From positions 1 through 26,852 of the forward strand of contig DHFT01000032.1 of assembly GCA_002402375.1 (NCBI GenBank): a stretch of 26,852 nucleotides of DNA, written 5' to 3'. The DNA is from Elusimicrobia bacterium UBA4817. Lineage in GTDB: Bacteria > Elusimicrobiota > UBA8919. The notes under the pieces were generated by a model that was not told the DNA's origin, ran no database searches, and saw only the letters and a program-made list of their open reading frames with translations. Positions 12,422 through 20,199 of the stretch are shown here, piece by piece (the first letter of the stretch is position 1; the number at the start of each line of letters is the position of its first letter). The position numbers were made by a program, and so were the translations under genes.

Positions 12422-13009
12422 TTAAAAAACTTTTTTTAACATCAAAAATCCGCCGATTAAAAGAACAGTAAATATCATTGTAAGTAAATTAAAATATTTG
12501 TCAATAAAAATTTTTACTTTTTCTCCGAATTTCCATATCAAACCTGCCACAAGAAAAAACCTTGCCGAGCGGGATAACACGGATGCAAAAATAAGAACCG
12601 GCAATCCTATCTGGCACACTCCTCCGGCGATAGTGAAAACCTTGTAGGGAATCGGGGTGAACCCGGCCGTGAATACCGACCAGAATGCGTTGTGCTGATA
12701 CAATTCCTGAACTTTAAGGAAAATTACCTCCCTGAAAACATATCTGAAAAAAAATCCTTTTACAATTTCCCAAATTCCGTAACCGATAAAGTATCCGAAA
12801 ACACCGCCGAGTACCGAGCCGACGGTTGAAACGGTTGCATAAAAAAATGATTTAGCAGGTTTGCCTATTGAAAGTGCTATCAAAAGAACATCAGGCGGTA
12901 TCGGAAAAAAAGATGATTCTGCGAATGCCAGTAAAAACAACGCCCAGTTTGAATGTTTTGATTCCGTCAACGATAAAACCCAATCGTAAAGTTTTCTTAT
13001 TAAGGTCAT
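12422..13009 (-). CDS. yqaA: DedA/VTT-family membrane protein, YqaA type
   Basis: This 195-residue inner-membrane protein has the VTT/SNARE-associated domain of the YqaA branch. Visible marks are FAESSFFPIPPDVLLIALS near residues 29-47, a Gly-rich FGYFIGYGIWE segment, FTAGFTPIPYKVFTIAGG near 112-130, and several membrane helices up to the C-terminal FTVLLIGGFLMLKK. Proteins of this superfamily move lipids across the membrane or act in envelope homeostasis; the substrate of YqaA is not settled. The gene follows pcm, as in the pcm/yqaA pair of several Deltaproteobacteria. Two inverted copies of the 115-bp element bracket it (A and B), about 10 bp from each end. Confidence 0.88.
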   Translation of the reverse strand: MTLIRKLYDWVLSLTESKHSNWALFLLAFAESSFFPIPPDVLLIALSIGKPAKSFFYATVSTVGSVLGGVFGYFIGYGIWEIVKGFFFRYVFREVIFLKVQELYQHNAFWSVFTAGFTPIPYKVFTIAGGVCQIGLPVLIFASVLSRSARFFLVAGLIWKFGEKVKIFIDKYFNLLTMIFTVLLIGGFLMLKKVF

Positions 13010-13021
13010 TATATCTTTTTA

Positions 13022-13140
13022 ATCTCTGAGCGAAGCAAGAAATTTTTGAAGAGCCTCAATTTGCGACCTATACCCAACAGGAGCAAATTGCAGAGCGACC
13101 ACAAGGGAGCGTCTCAAAAAAATTTGCTTGCGAGCGATAT
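13022..13140 (+). repeat. Structured 115-bp repeat, element B
   Basis: The outer stem GCAAGAAATTTTT (13035-13047) pairs with AAAAATTTGCTTGC (about 13118-13131). The inner hairpin AATTTGC/GCAAATT follows GAGCCTC. It shares more than 20 consecutive bases with element A around the second loop (AGAGCGACCACAAGGGAGCG). It starts 12 bp from the yqaA start codon and ends at the pcm stop codon. Confidence 0.85.
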
Positions 13141-13788
13141 TCATTCAGTCACTCCGAATTTTCCTATTAGCGGAACAAATGTTACTCCGCCGTAATTTTT
13201 TATTTTAATTTCTCCTTTTATTTTATCCGCTACGATTAAATCCTGCGAAAATCTGTCTCCAATTGGGATTATTAACCTTCCGGTTTCTTTCAGTTGGTCT
13301 GCAAGCGGTTGAGGGATTTTGTCGGATGCCGCCGTTACTGTTATTCTATCAAAAGGCGAATGTTCTTTCAAGCCCTCAGTGCCGTCTAAATTAAATAGAA
13401 AAACATTTTTGTAACCCAAATCAGCAATTATGTTTTTCGCTTTGTTGAAAAGCGTCGGTATTCTTTCAACAGAATAGACCTCTCCGGAGAGTTCCGCCAA
13501 AATTGCCGTTTGATACCCCGAACCGGTTCCGATTTCCAAAACTTTTTCATCTCCGGTAAGTTGAAGCAATTCAGTCATCAATGCGACGATGTACGGTTGT
13601 GAAATCGTTTGTCCTTCATCAATCGGCAGCGGATGGTCATTGTATGCTTGAGGGTAAAACTTTTTTTCAATGAACTTTTCCCGCGGAATTTTCAGCATTG
13701 CATCAATCACTTTTTTGTCGGAAATTCCTCTCGTAACAATTTGCGTTTCCACCATCTGATGCCGCAATTTTTCAAAATTGTCCATCAT
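13141..13788 (-). CDS. pcm: Protein-L-isoaspartate O-methyltransferase
   Basis: This 215-residue cytoplasmic enzyme transfers a methyl group from S-adenosylmethionine to L-isoaspartyl residues, the first step in repairing damaged proteins. The PCMT marks are clear: PREKF near residue 35, the substrate loop PLPIDEGQTISQPYIVALM near 53-71, the SAM-binding VLEIGTGSGYQTAIL near 83-97, and the late motifs FDRITVTAA and GRLIIPIG. The length is normal. The start could be the ATG at 13788 or the next one at 13785; neither has a strong ribosome-binding site. It sits between merR and yqaA. The surE gene often found beside pcm is not here. Confidence 0.95.
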   Translation of the reverse strand: MMDNFEKLRHQMVETQIVTRGISDKKVIDAMLKIPREKFIEKKFYPQAYNDHPLPIDEGQTISQPYIVALMTELLQLTGDEKVLEIGTGSGYQTAILAELSGEVYSVERIPTLFNKAKNIIADLGYKNVFLFNLDGTEGLKEHSPFDRITVTAASDKIPQPLADQLKETGRLIIPIGDRFSQDLIVADKIKGEIKIKNYGGVTFVPLIGKFGVTE

Positions 13789-13807
13789 CTTATATTCACA
13801 GCGACTT

Positions 13808-14158
13808 TTATTTTAATAAATCCAGAATTATTTCCAGTTCCTTTTTTGTTTTTTTAAGCAAATCAACCGATTGCGTTTCTATTCCGAATTCCAATTCCGG
13901 CTGTTTTTTCCTTTTGCGTTTTTCCTCTATTAAAAATTTTTTAACACCCGCAATAGTCAATCCCTTTGTATAAAGCAATTCCTTAATTTTTAATATAAGA
14001 CCGATGTCCTGTCTTGTGTATTTTCGCTGACCGGATGTTCTTCTTGCAGGCCTTAAAATGCGGAATTCCTGTTCCCAATATCGTAAGATGTACGGTTTAA
14101 CACCGGTCAATTTTTCCGCCTCTCCGATTGAAAAATAATTTTTATCGTCCAGTTCCAT
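13808..14158 (-). CDS. MerR-family transcriptional regulator
   Basis: This 116-residue DNA-binding protein has an N-terminal MerR helix-turn-helix (YFSIGEAEKLTGVKPYILRYWEQEF, about residues 9-33), the following wing residues RRTSGQRKYTRQDI and a basic linker, and ends in a short coiled coil. It lacks the cysteines of metal sensors. Small regulators of this type are often found next to an HU/IHF gene in Deltaproteobacteria and relatives, and here the HU gene ends 6 bp upstream of its start codon. Its target genes are unknown. Confidence 0.9.
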   Translation of the reverse strand: MELDDKNYFSIGEAEKLTGVKPYILRYWEQEFRILRPARRTSGQRKYTRQDIGLILKIKELLYTKGLTIAGVKKFLIEEKRKRKKQPELEFGIETQSVDLLKKTKKELEIILDLLK

Positions 14159-14164
14159 AAAATA

Positions 14165-14428
14165 TCAATCCGCTAAAGGGACTTCCGATGCCTTAAATCG
14201 TATTACTCTTTTCGGCATAATTTTTATTATCTCTTTTGTTTTAGGATTCCTTACCAGACGTTCTTTTCTCGTTTTCATATAAAGCGTTCCGATGCCTTTC
14301 AGATGAACCTTTTCTCCTCTGAAAAGTGATTTTTTCACCGCCAGCAAAAATTCTTCAAACGCATCCGCCGCCTCTTTTTTACAACAGGTTCTTTTTGCCA
14401 ATTGTTCAATAATTTCCTTTTTATCCAT
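14165..14428 (-). CDS. HU/IHF-family DNA-binding protein
   Basis: This 87-residue histone-like protein bends DNA and compacts the nucleoid. It shows the usual N-terminal helices (MDKKEIIEQLAKRTCCKKEAADAFEEFL), the GxGTLYMKTRKERLVRNPKT arm with the conserved RNP motif for minor-groove insertion, and the C-terminal KRVIRFKASEVP. I moved the start to the ATG at 14428, which has GCGGAG upstream and gives normal length. A longer frame to 14485 reads through a palindromic repeat. It lies between gpsA and merR. Whether it is HU or an IHF subunit is not decided. Confidence 0.93.
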   Translation of the reverse strand: MDKKEIIEQLAKRTCCKKEAADAFEEFLLAVKKSLFRGEKVHLKGIGTLYMKTRKERLVRNPKTKEIIKIMPKRVIRFKASEVPLAD

Positions 14429-14436
14429 ATTCGCTC

Positions 14437-14523
14437 CGCTCATCGCTAAACCGACGCTAAACTTTGAAAAACCCGCGAAACCCACGCGAAATATTTAGCG
14501 TCTGTTCTGCGTTTGTTCAGCGG
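14437..14523. repeat. Inverted repeat between gpsA and the HU gene, with about 11-nt words
   Basis: GACGCTAAA (14453-14461) pairs with TTTAGCGTC (14494-14502), and CGCGAAACCCACGCGAAA lies in the loop. On the minus strand TTTCGCGTGGG and TTTAGCGTCGG have the same 11-nt spacing, and the other arm reads ACGCAGAACAG, ACGCTAAATAT. Confidence 0.65.
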
Positions 14524-14524
14524 T

Positions 14525-15514
14525 CTATTCCGGTTTGCTGCTTCTTGTCATAAGCGACAAAATCGCCTTTTTTGGGCTTTTGTTTTTAAAAATTATTTTA
14601 TAGACCTCGTTTGTTATAGGCATTTCAATTTTCAATTTTTTTGAAAGTTTTACTACGGCTTCGGTAGTTGCCATCCCCTCAACTACCATTCCTATTTTTT
14701 TGAGCGCATTTTTTACCGTCTGTCCCGACCCGACCAATTCTCCGAAATTTCTGTTTCTGGAATTTTCGGAGAATGCTGTCATAACTAAATCACCCATACC
14801 GGTAAGGCCTGCATAAGTTTCCTTTTTTGCGCCGAGTTTTACGCCAAGCCGTGCAACCTCAACCAATCCGCGGGTTATTATAGCAGCGGCGGAGTTGTCA
14901 CCCAGTCCCATCCCGTAAGAGATGCCTGCGGCGATTGCGATTACATTTTTTACTGCCCCGCCTATTTCAACTCCGATAATATCAGAATTTGTATAAATTC
15001 TCAAAAACGGTGTAGAGAAAACTTTCTGAATTATTTCCGAATTTTTTTGAGCGCCCGCCGAAACCATTGTCGTCGGAAGTTCCTGAACAACCTCTTTTGC
15101 GAAACTTGGACCCGACAGCACCACGATATTTTTTGGAGCAATTAAATTGAGTTCTTCTTTGATAACTTCCGACAAAAGTTTCCCGGTTTTTATTTCTATG
15201 CCTTTGCTTACGATAACAAAAATCTGATTTTTATTTATGTATTTTTTTATTTTTTTTGCCGTATCCCTCATAGTTTGAGACGGAACAGCAAGAATTATTA
15301 TGTCTTTTTTTGCGGCCGCTTGTGCGAGAGCGTTTGTGAGAACAATATTTTTAGATAATTTAACATGCGGAAAAAACAATGGATGCCGCCGGTTTTTTAA
15401 GTATTCTAACCGTGATTTATCAAATTCCCACAGCGTTATCTGATGTCCGTTTTTATTAAGATGCTGGGCAATCGTTGCACCCCACGCCCCAGCACCTATT
15501 ACCGCAATTTTCAT
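14525..15514 (-). CDS. gpsA: NAD(P)-dependent glycerol-3-phosphate dehydrogenase
   Basis: This 329-residue enzyme reduces dihydroxyacetone phosphate to sn-glycerol-3-phosphate, the backbone for phospholipids. Visible marks are the N-terminal Rossmann GAGAWGATIAQHL, VLSGPSFAKEV near residue 133, the catalytic-lysine segment GGAVKNVIAIAAG near 185, and TGMGDLVMTAFSENSRNRNFG near 243. I use the ATG at 15514, since the frame to 15520 only adds TTG and ATA codons; AAAGGTG lies upstream. It follows plsY, which uses its product, and pgsA, so three lipid genes stand in a row. Confidence 0.96.
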   Translation of the reverse strand: MKIAVIGAGAWGATIAQHLNKNGHQITLWEFDKSRLEYLKNRRHPLFFPHVKLSKNIVLTNALAQAAAKKDIIILAVPSQTMRDTAKKIKKYINKNQIFVIVSKGIEIKTGKLLSEVIKEELNLIAPKNIVVLSGPSFAKEVVQELPTTMVSAGAQKNSEIIQKVFSTPFLRIYTNSDIIGVEIGGAVKNVIAIAAGISYGMGLGDNSAAAIITRGLVEVARLGVKLGAKKETYAGLTGMGDLVMTAFSENSRNRNFGELVGSGQTVKNALKKIGMVVEGMATTEAVVKLSKKLKIEMPITNEVYKIIFKNKSPKKAILSLMTRSSKPE

Positions 15515-15535
15515 TATCAATACACCTTTATTATC

Positions 15536-15567
15536 ACAAGCGAGGGAAAAATTTGCTGCCGAGCGTT
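15536..15567. repeat. Remnant of the 115-bp repeat family (outer arms only)
   Basis: AAGCGAGGGAAAAATTTGCT resembles the 5' outer arm of element A (AAGCGAGGGAAAAGTTTCT), and CCGAGCGTTA directly after it resembles the family's 3' end (CCGAGCGATA). The inner hairpins are absent. It lies between plsY and gpsA, against the plsY stop codon. Confidence 0.45.
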
Positions 15568-16141
15568 AATCCTCATTTTTGTTTAAAATTTTTTTAATGT
15601 TTGATTTATGCCGCCAAATAATTATAACCGCTAAAATCACCGAAACATAAATCAGAACAGGCGGTCTTTTCAAAAAATACAAAAATACAGGAAGCGATAT
15701 TGATGCCGCTATTGAACCCAATGCTACATATTTTGTTAAAGCAAGTGTGATAATAAAAACTATAAGTGCAAAAAATGTCGCGATGGGTATAAGACCTAAA
15801 AAAACTCCAAACCCGGTTGCCACACCTTTTCCGCCTCGGAATTTCAAAAACGGAGTCCAGATGTGTCCGGCAACGGCGCAAAAACCCGACAGCATAGGAT
15901 ATGTTAATGACGGTTCCGGGAATATTTTTCTGGCGATAAATACCGGTATAAACCCCTTTAGAACATCAAATAAAAATGTAAGTGTGCCCGGGATTTTACC
16001 GACGGTACGCCAGACATTAGTAGCGCCGGGATTTCCGCTGCCGAATTTCCGAATATCAATTCCGTAAAAGATTTTTGCAATTAAATATGCAGTTGGAATT
16101 GCGCCGAGTAGAAAGGATAAAAGCAAAATTAAAGTAATCAT
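15566..16141 (-). CDS. plsY: Acyl-phosphate:glycerol-3-phosphate acyltransferase
   Basis: This 191-residue inner-membrane enzyme puts the first acyl chain on glycerol-3-phosphate. The three PlsY motifs are visible: the early SFLLGAIPTAYLIAK, GSGNPGATNVWRTVG near residues 33-47, and KFRGGKGVATGFGVFLG near 100-116. Membrane helices follow. I place the start at the ATG at 16141, which overlaps the pgsA stop codon as ATGA and suggests translational coupling; a longer frame to 16171 would lie inside pgsA. It is followed by gpsA, which supplies glycerol-3-phosphate. Confidence 0.95.
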   Translation of the reverse strand: MITLILLLSFLLGAIPTAYLIAKIFYGIDIRKFGSGNPGATNVWRTVGKIPGTLTFLFDVLKGFIPVFIARKIFPEPSLTYPMLSGFCAVAGHIWTPFLKFRGGKGVATGFGVFLGLIPIATFFALIVFIITLALTKYVALGSIAASISLPVFLYFLKRPPVLIYVSVILAVIIIWRHKSNIKKILNKNED

Positions 16142-16668
16142 TTCTTCATTTCTATTTCTTTGATTCCCCAAAAAATATAATTAAAAGTTGAAACGATTAT
16201 TGAAAGAAGCATTAGATAAGTTAAAATAAATAAAATCTTTCCTGAAATGCCTGTAAGAATAGACAATATCACGGTCATTTCAATGACTGTTGTCATTTTC
16301 CCGAATAATGTCGGGGATACGATGTTGTTTCCGGTAAGTTGAAATCTCAGCCACCACCCGACAAAAATTATTATATTTTTCGTAATTACGACAACGGGTA
16401 TCCAAACCGGTATTTCTTTCAGCGCCGCAAAAGTAATAAATGCGCTTATCAGAAGAAACTTATCTGCAATCGGATCCAAAAATGCTCCCAGCGGAGTTCT
16501 TTCCCCCCGTTTTCTGGCGATAAATCCGTCCAAAAAATCTGTAATGATACAAAATATAAATACTGAAATTGCAAGTTCGTTGTTTTTCGCGATAGTGCTT
16601 ATTACAAATATAGGCACGGCGATTATTCTTGCGATTGTTAATTTATTAGGAAGCGTAAGATTTTTCAC
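16138..16668 (-). CDS. pgsA: CDP-diacylglycerol--glycerol-3-phosphate 3-phosphatidyltransferase
   Basis: This 176-residue membrane enzyme makes phosphatidylglycerol phosphate from CDP-diacylglycerol. The CDP-alcohol phosphatidyltransferase motif DG-x2-AR-x8-G-x3-D-x3-D is intact (DFLDGFIARKRGERTPLG then AFLDPIAD, about residues 44-70). The N-terminal LPNKLTIARI is typical of PgsA. The start is a GTG at 16668, supported by AGGAGAGG upstream. It overlaps plsY by 4 bp and follows hflX by about 50 bp. Other CDP-alcohol transferases share the motif, but the N-terminus and context favour PgsA. Confidence 0.92.
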   Translation of the reverse strand: MKNLTLPNKLTIARIIAVPIFVISTIAKNNELAISVFIFCIITDFLDGFIARKRGERTPLGAFLDPIADKFLLISAFITFAALKEIPVWIPVVVITKNIIIFVGWWLRFQLTGNNIVSPTLFGKMTTVIEMTVILSILTGISGKILFILTYLMLLSIIVSTFNYIFWGIKEIEMKK

Positions 16669-16717
16669 CCAGCCTCTCCTTTTATATTATACCCTAACCC
16701 GTTCCTTTTAGATATTT

Positions 16718-17971
16718 TTAGGCGGGGCTGGGTTCATTTAGGATTTTTTGAATTTGTCCCCAGTTTTTTTCGTCAATTAAAATTTCCAGTTCTGCGTGAC
16801 CCTTCGGGTCATTTTTTTGATGCCTGTATCGTATAATTTTTCCGGCGGATTTAATTTTAGAAATTAATGAAAATAAATTATACGGTATTGATATTTTTTT
16901 GTATTTAAGTTTACTTTCAAATTTGACAGAAACTGCTGACAATAGTTCTTGCAAACCTAATCCCGTTTTTGCCGATAAACAAAAATTATTTTCTGTGTGT
17001 AAAGGTTTTGATTTTAACAAATCGCATTTGTTGTAGGCATTTATTACAGTTAATTTATCTGCCCCGATTTCTCTTAAGACGCCCATTACCGTCTTTTCAT
17101 TGTCTTTATAGTTTTTATCTGAAATGTCAATCAGATGAATTATTAAGTCGGATTTTGTGATTTCTTCCAGTGTTGACTTAAAAGCTGCGATTAACTGATG
17201 CGGGAGTTTTTTTATAAATCCCACCGTATCGGTGAACAGCGTTAATTTACCGTCAGGAAGTTTGACTTTTCTTGTCGTCGGGTCAAGTGTCGCAAAAAGT
17301 TTATCATCGGCATAGACAGAATTTTTTCCCGTGAGATAGTTCAAAAAAGTGGACTTACCGGCATTTGTATAACCGACAATTGATACAACCGGAAGCGGAA
17401 CGTCCTGTCTTTTTGACCTCTGGATTTCCCTGTGAAATTTGATTTTTTCAATTTCTTTTTTGAGACAGGCAATCTTGTCTTTAACTTTTCTTCTGTCAAT
17501 TTCAAGTTTTCTTTCCCCGAAGCCCGCCCGTATTCCTATTACGCCTCGTTGCTGGGCAAGGGAAGTGCTTTTATCCGATAATCTCGGAAGTTCATATTGT
17601 CTTTCGGCAAGTTCAACCTGAAGTTTCGCGACCTTTGTCCGCGCTCTTTGGGCGAAAATGTTTAATATCAACCGTGTCCTGTCTATAATTCTTGAAGGGA
17701 TATGTTTTTCAAGATTTCTTTGCTGGGTTGCCGTCAGTTCATTGTCAAAAATTACCGCATCAATAGATTTTTCTTCGCAGATTTTTTTTATTTCAAAGAC
17801 CTTGCCTTCTCCGATAAAAAATTTCGGATTCGGTTTTTCTATTTTCTGAACAACGGAGTTAATCGTTTTAATGCCGGATGTATCGGCTAACCGTTCAAGT
17901 TCCTTTAATAACTCAACGGTATTGTCTTTTTGTCCTTTAGAAATTGTGCCGACTAATAATGCTTTTGCCAC
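16718..17971 (-). CDS. hflX: Ribosome-associated GTPase HflX
   Basis: This 417-residue GTPase binds the large ribosomal subunit and splits stalled ribosomes under stress (family knowledge). It has the N-terminal HflX domain (PNPKFFIGEGKVFEIK, DRTRLILNIFAQRARTKVAKLQVELA), a Gly-rich linker (QRGVIGIRAGFGERKLE), the P-loop GYTNAGKST, the G3 DTVGF and the G4 NKCD. The start is a GTG at 17971, 4 bp after the miaA stop codon and without a clear ribosome-binding site. In many bacteria hfq lies between miaA and hflX; here it is absent. Confidence 0.96.
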   Translation of the reverse strand: MAKALLVGTISKGQKDNTVELLKELERLADTSGIKTINSVVQKIEKPNPKFFIGEGKVFEIKKICEEKSIDAVIFDNELTATQQRNLEKHIPSRIIDRTRLILNIFAQRARTKVAKLQVELAERQYELPRLSDKSTSLAQQRGVIGIRAGFGERKLEIDRRKVKDKIACLKKEIEKIKFHREIQRSKRQDVPLPVVSIVGYTNAGKSTFLNYLTGKNSVYADDKLFATLDPTTRKVKLPDGKLTLFTDTVGFIKKLPHQLIAAFKSTLEEITKSDLIIHLIDISDKNYKDNEKTVMGVLREIGADKLTVINAYNKCDLLKSKPLHTENNFCLSAKTGLGLQELLSAVSVKFESKLKYKKISIPYNLFSLISKIKSAGKIIRYRHQKNDPKGHAELEILIDEKNWGQIQKILNEPSPA

Positions 17972-17975
17972 AAAT

Positions 17976-18902
17976 TCAAATTATATCAGATTTTTTAAGA
18001 TAATTCAATATTTTTTTTAACGGGTTATTTTTTGATTCAAGCCAAATTATACGGTTATCTTTTTTAAACCAGGTTATTTGTCTTTTTGCGTAATGCCGGG
18101 TATTTTGTTTTATTAAATTAATTGCTTCTTTTTTTGACAATTTACCGTTGAGGGATTTGACGATTTCACTATAACCTATTGTATTTTGCAAAATGGCGTT
18201 TTTGGACGAATATTTTTTTACAAGTTTTTTTGTTTCGTTGAACAATCCGGATTTTACCATTTTGTCAACCCGTTCATTTATTCTTCCGTACAATTCATTC
18301 CTGTCTGTTTTAAGTCCGAATAGAATATACTTGTAATCGGATTTTTTTGTCTCTTTTTTTAATTCCGAGAATTTTTTATTCGTTAAAAGGCATATTTCAA
18401 TTGCACGCATGACACGGACAGGATTTTGTTTGTCAATCGTTTTTGCAGTTTCAGGGTCAAGTTTTTCAAGCAGTTTATTGCAATGCAGTAATCCCATTTT
18501 TTTGTAGTAATCCGTCAGAAACATTCTTGTTTCTTTATTTGAAGGTATTTTTATCAGACCGTCAATCAGTGCTTTTATGTAAAGTCCGGTCCCGCCGACA
18601 ATTATCGGTATTTTTTTCCGCTTAAAAATTTCCTTTATTTTTTTGTTAGATTGCATTACAAAATCGCCGGCAGTGAAATTTCCCGTCGGTTCAACAATAT
18701 TTATTAAGTGATGCGGGATTTCGGAAAGTTGCTTTTTTGTAGGTTTGTTTGTCCCGATATTGAGATATTTGTAAATCTGCCGCGAGTCCGCCGAAATAAT
18801 TTCTCCGTTTATTTTTTTTGCAAGTTTAACGGCAAGCGCTGTTTTCCCGCCCGCCGTCGGTCCTAAAAGGACAATAACAGTTTTCACAATTATTTTTTTC
18901 AT
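17976..18902 (-). CDS. miaA: tRNA dimethylallyltransferase
   Basis: This 308-residue enzyme adds a dimethylallyl group to N6 of A37 in tRNAs that read codons starting with U. The P-loop GPTAGGKTALA (about residues 14-24), the ISADSRQIYKYLNIGTNKP segment, VGGTGLYIKALIDG and the C-terminal RHYAKRQITWFKKD are all present. The length is normal. No strong ribosome-binding site precedes the ATG. It heads the hflX-pgsA-plsY-gpsA run. Confidence 0.96.
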   Translation of the reverse strand: MKKIIVKTVIVLLGPTAGGKTALAVKLAKKINGEIISADSRQIYKYLNIGTNKPTKKQLSEIPHHLINIVEPTGNFTAGDFVMQSNKKIKEIFKRKKIPIIVGGTGLYIKALIDGLIKIPSNKETRMFLTDYYKKMGLLHCNKLLEKLDPETAKTIDKQNPVRVMRAIEICLLTNKKFSELKKETKKSDYKYILFGLKTDRNELYGRINERVDKMVKSGLFNETKKLVKKYSSKNAILQNTIGYSEIVKSLNGKLSKKEAINLIKQNTRHYAKRQITWFKKDNRIIWLESKNNPLKKILNYLKKSDII

Positions 18903-18942
18903 ATATTTATAGTGTTGATTTTTGTTCAGATATGGAGATTTA

Positions 18943-19203
18943 TTATTTTTTACTTGTTGTCAAAGTCAATTTCTGTTCTCTGGTTAGGCGTTTTATTTCT
19001 ATCTCGCGTTTCAATGCCGATGACCTGTCTGGTTGTTTTTCCGAATAGATGCATTTCACGGGTGTTTTGTTTGAGGTGTATCTTGCGCCGTTGCCTTTAT
19101 TGTGTTGGTCAATTCTTTTTTTCAGGTTGGTTGCGATTCCGGTGTAAAGTGTAGTATCGGAACATTTCAGGATATAAACATAGTAGGGTGTGGTGTTTTC
19201 CAT
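18943..19203 (-). CDS. GIY-YIG nuclease-fold protein (UPF0213/YhbQ-like)
   Basis: This 86-residue protein is a single GIY-YIG domain. YVYILKCSD..LYTGIATNLKKRIDQHN supplies the two catalytic strands and the catalytic Arg, and PVKCIYSEK with SALKREIEIKRL covers the rest. Such small proteins are widespread and mostly of unclear role; YhbQ-type members show nuclease activity on branched DNA. I place the start at the ATG at 19203. A frame reaching 19272 runs back through tRNA-Gly and is not credible. The tRNA ends 12 bp upstream of the start codon. The tail after the domain is Thr/Lys-rich and short. Confidence 0.9.
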   Translation of the reverse strand: MENTTPYYVYILKCSDTTLYTGIATNLKKRIDQHNKGNGARYTSNKTPVKCIYSEKQPDRSSALKREIEIKRLTREQKLTLTTSKK

Positions 19204-19215
19204 GGGATTGCGGAA

Positions 19216-19286
19216 AGCGGGTGAGGGGAATCGAACCCCCGTCTTCAGCTTGGGAAGCTGACATTCTGCCATTAGACCACACCCGC
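19216..19286 (-). tRNA. tRNA-Gly (anticodon CCC)
   Basis: The 71-nt cloverleaf has acceptor stem GCGGGTG with CACCCGC, anticodon loop TTCCCAA between TCAGC and GCTGA, and T arm GGGGG/CCCCT around TTCGATT. Anticodon CCC reads GGG. CCA is not encoded. It lies 7 bp from the end of the GAF-PAS gene. Confidence 0.95.
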
Positions 19287-19293
19287 ATAACTT

Positions 19294-20193
19294 TTACTTT
19301 GCAAATTCCGTTATATCCTGAAAAATTATTCCGCTGCCTGCGAGTTTGCCGAGTTTATCCTTAATTAAAATCGTTCCATAACCTAAAAGCAATCGTTTAT
19401 CGTTTTTGCCGATGACATAAAGTTCTTGTCTGTTTTGCGGCTGCTGGTTTATAAATGCATCAAAAAGTATCGGCGGTAATTCCGGTTGTTTCAGAAAAAC
19501 CTCTTTTGCGTTTTTACCGAGTGCGAATGATTTATTTAACCCCAATATATTTTGCGCATGGGTATTGAACATTGTGATTTTTCCTTCTTTATTTGATGCG
19601 ATAAACCCGCCGGGAATACTTTCAATTACATTTTCAACATATTCCTTTGAATATAACAGTTCCTCATATAATTCGGAATTTTCTAAAGCCATTGCCACAT
19701 AACTTGAAATTGTTAAAAGCAGTTCCTTGTCAAGTTCGTCAAAATCCGTTTTTTTATTTATAACTTCAATCGCTCCGTAATTTTTATTTTTCAAAACGAT
19801 AGGAACGCAGAGTATATTTTTTGCGGTGATTCCCGCGAGCGAGTCCATTTCTTTCGTGTAGTGAGGATGTTTGGACGGCTCGTTGGATATTTCCGCTCTG
19901 CCGACCTGTGCGACCCATCCGACGAACCCGAATCCGAGTTTATGTTTAAGTCGCGACTCTCTTTTAAGAATGCCCTCGCTGTCCTTACCGAAACTATTAA
20001 GGCAGATGAGTTGTTTTTGTTCCCAGTTGATTGTATAAATTGTGGCTGTTTCAACCCCAAGTGTCTTTACGATGATGGTAATAATTTTTATGGAAAATTC
20101 TTTCAGCGTTATTCTGAAACTTAAAAGCGAAGAGATTTCGTGCAGTGCCCGCAGGTGTTCCATCTCTTTTTTAACAGCAGGGATATATTCCAT
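19294..20193 (-). CDS. GAF-PAS sensor protein without an output domain
   Basis: This 299-residue cytoplasmic protein has a GAF domain (about residues 15-170, with FGFVGWVAQVG, ILCVPIVLKNKNYGAIEVINKK) and a PAS domain (about 185-299, with VIESIPGGFIASNKEGKITMFNTHAQNILGL and the final SGIIFQDITE). There are no membrane helices. In histidine kinases this order is normally followed directly by HisKA and ATPase domains; here the stop codon comes four residues after the PAS domain, next to tRNA-Gly. It may be a stand-alone sensor working with a partner, or a shortened kinase. A -10 box 6 nt before the ATG suggests a leaderless mRNA. Confidence 0.85.
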   Translation of the reverse strand: MEYIPAVKKEMEHLRALHEISSLLSFRITLKEFSIKIITIIVKTLGVETATIYTINWEQKQLICLNSFGKDSEGILKRESRLKHKLGFGFVGWVAQVGRAEISNEPSKHPHYTKEMDSLAGITAKNILCVPIVLKNKNYGAIEVINKKTDFDELDKELLLTISSYVAMALENSELYEELLYSKEYVENVIESIPGGFIASNKEGKITMFNTHAQNILGLNKSFALGKNAKEVFLKQPELPPILFDAFINQQPQNRQELYVIGKNDKRLLLGYGTILIKDKLGKLAGSGIIFQDITEFAK

Positions 20194-20199
20194 AATTTT

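Noticed and set aside
19204..19272. N-terminal extension of the GIY-YIG protein
   Set aside because: The extension translates tRNA-Gly; the domain begins right after the ATG at 19203.
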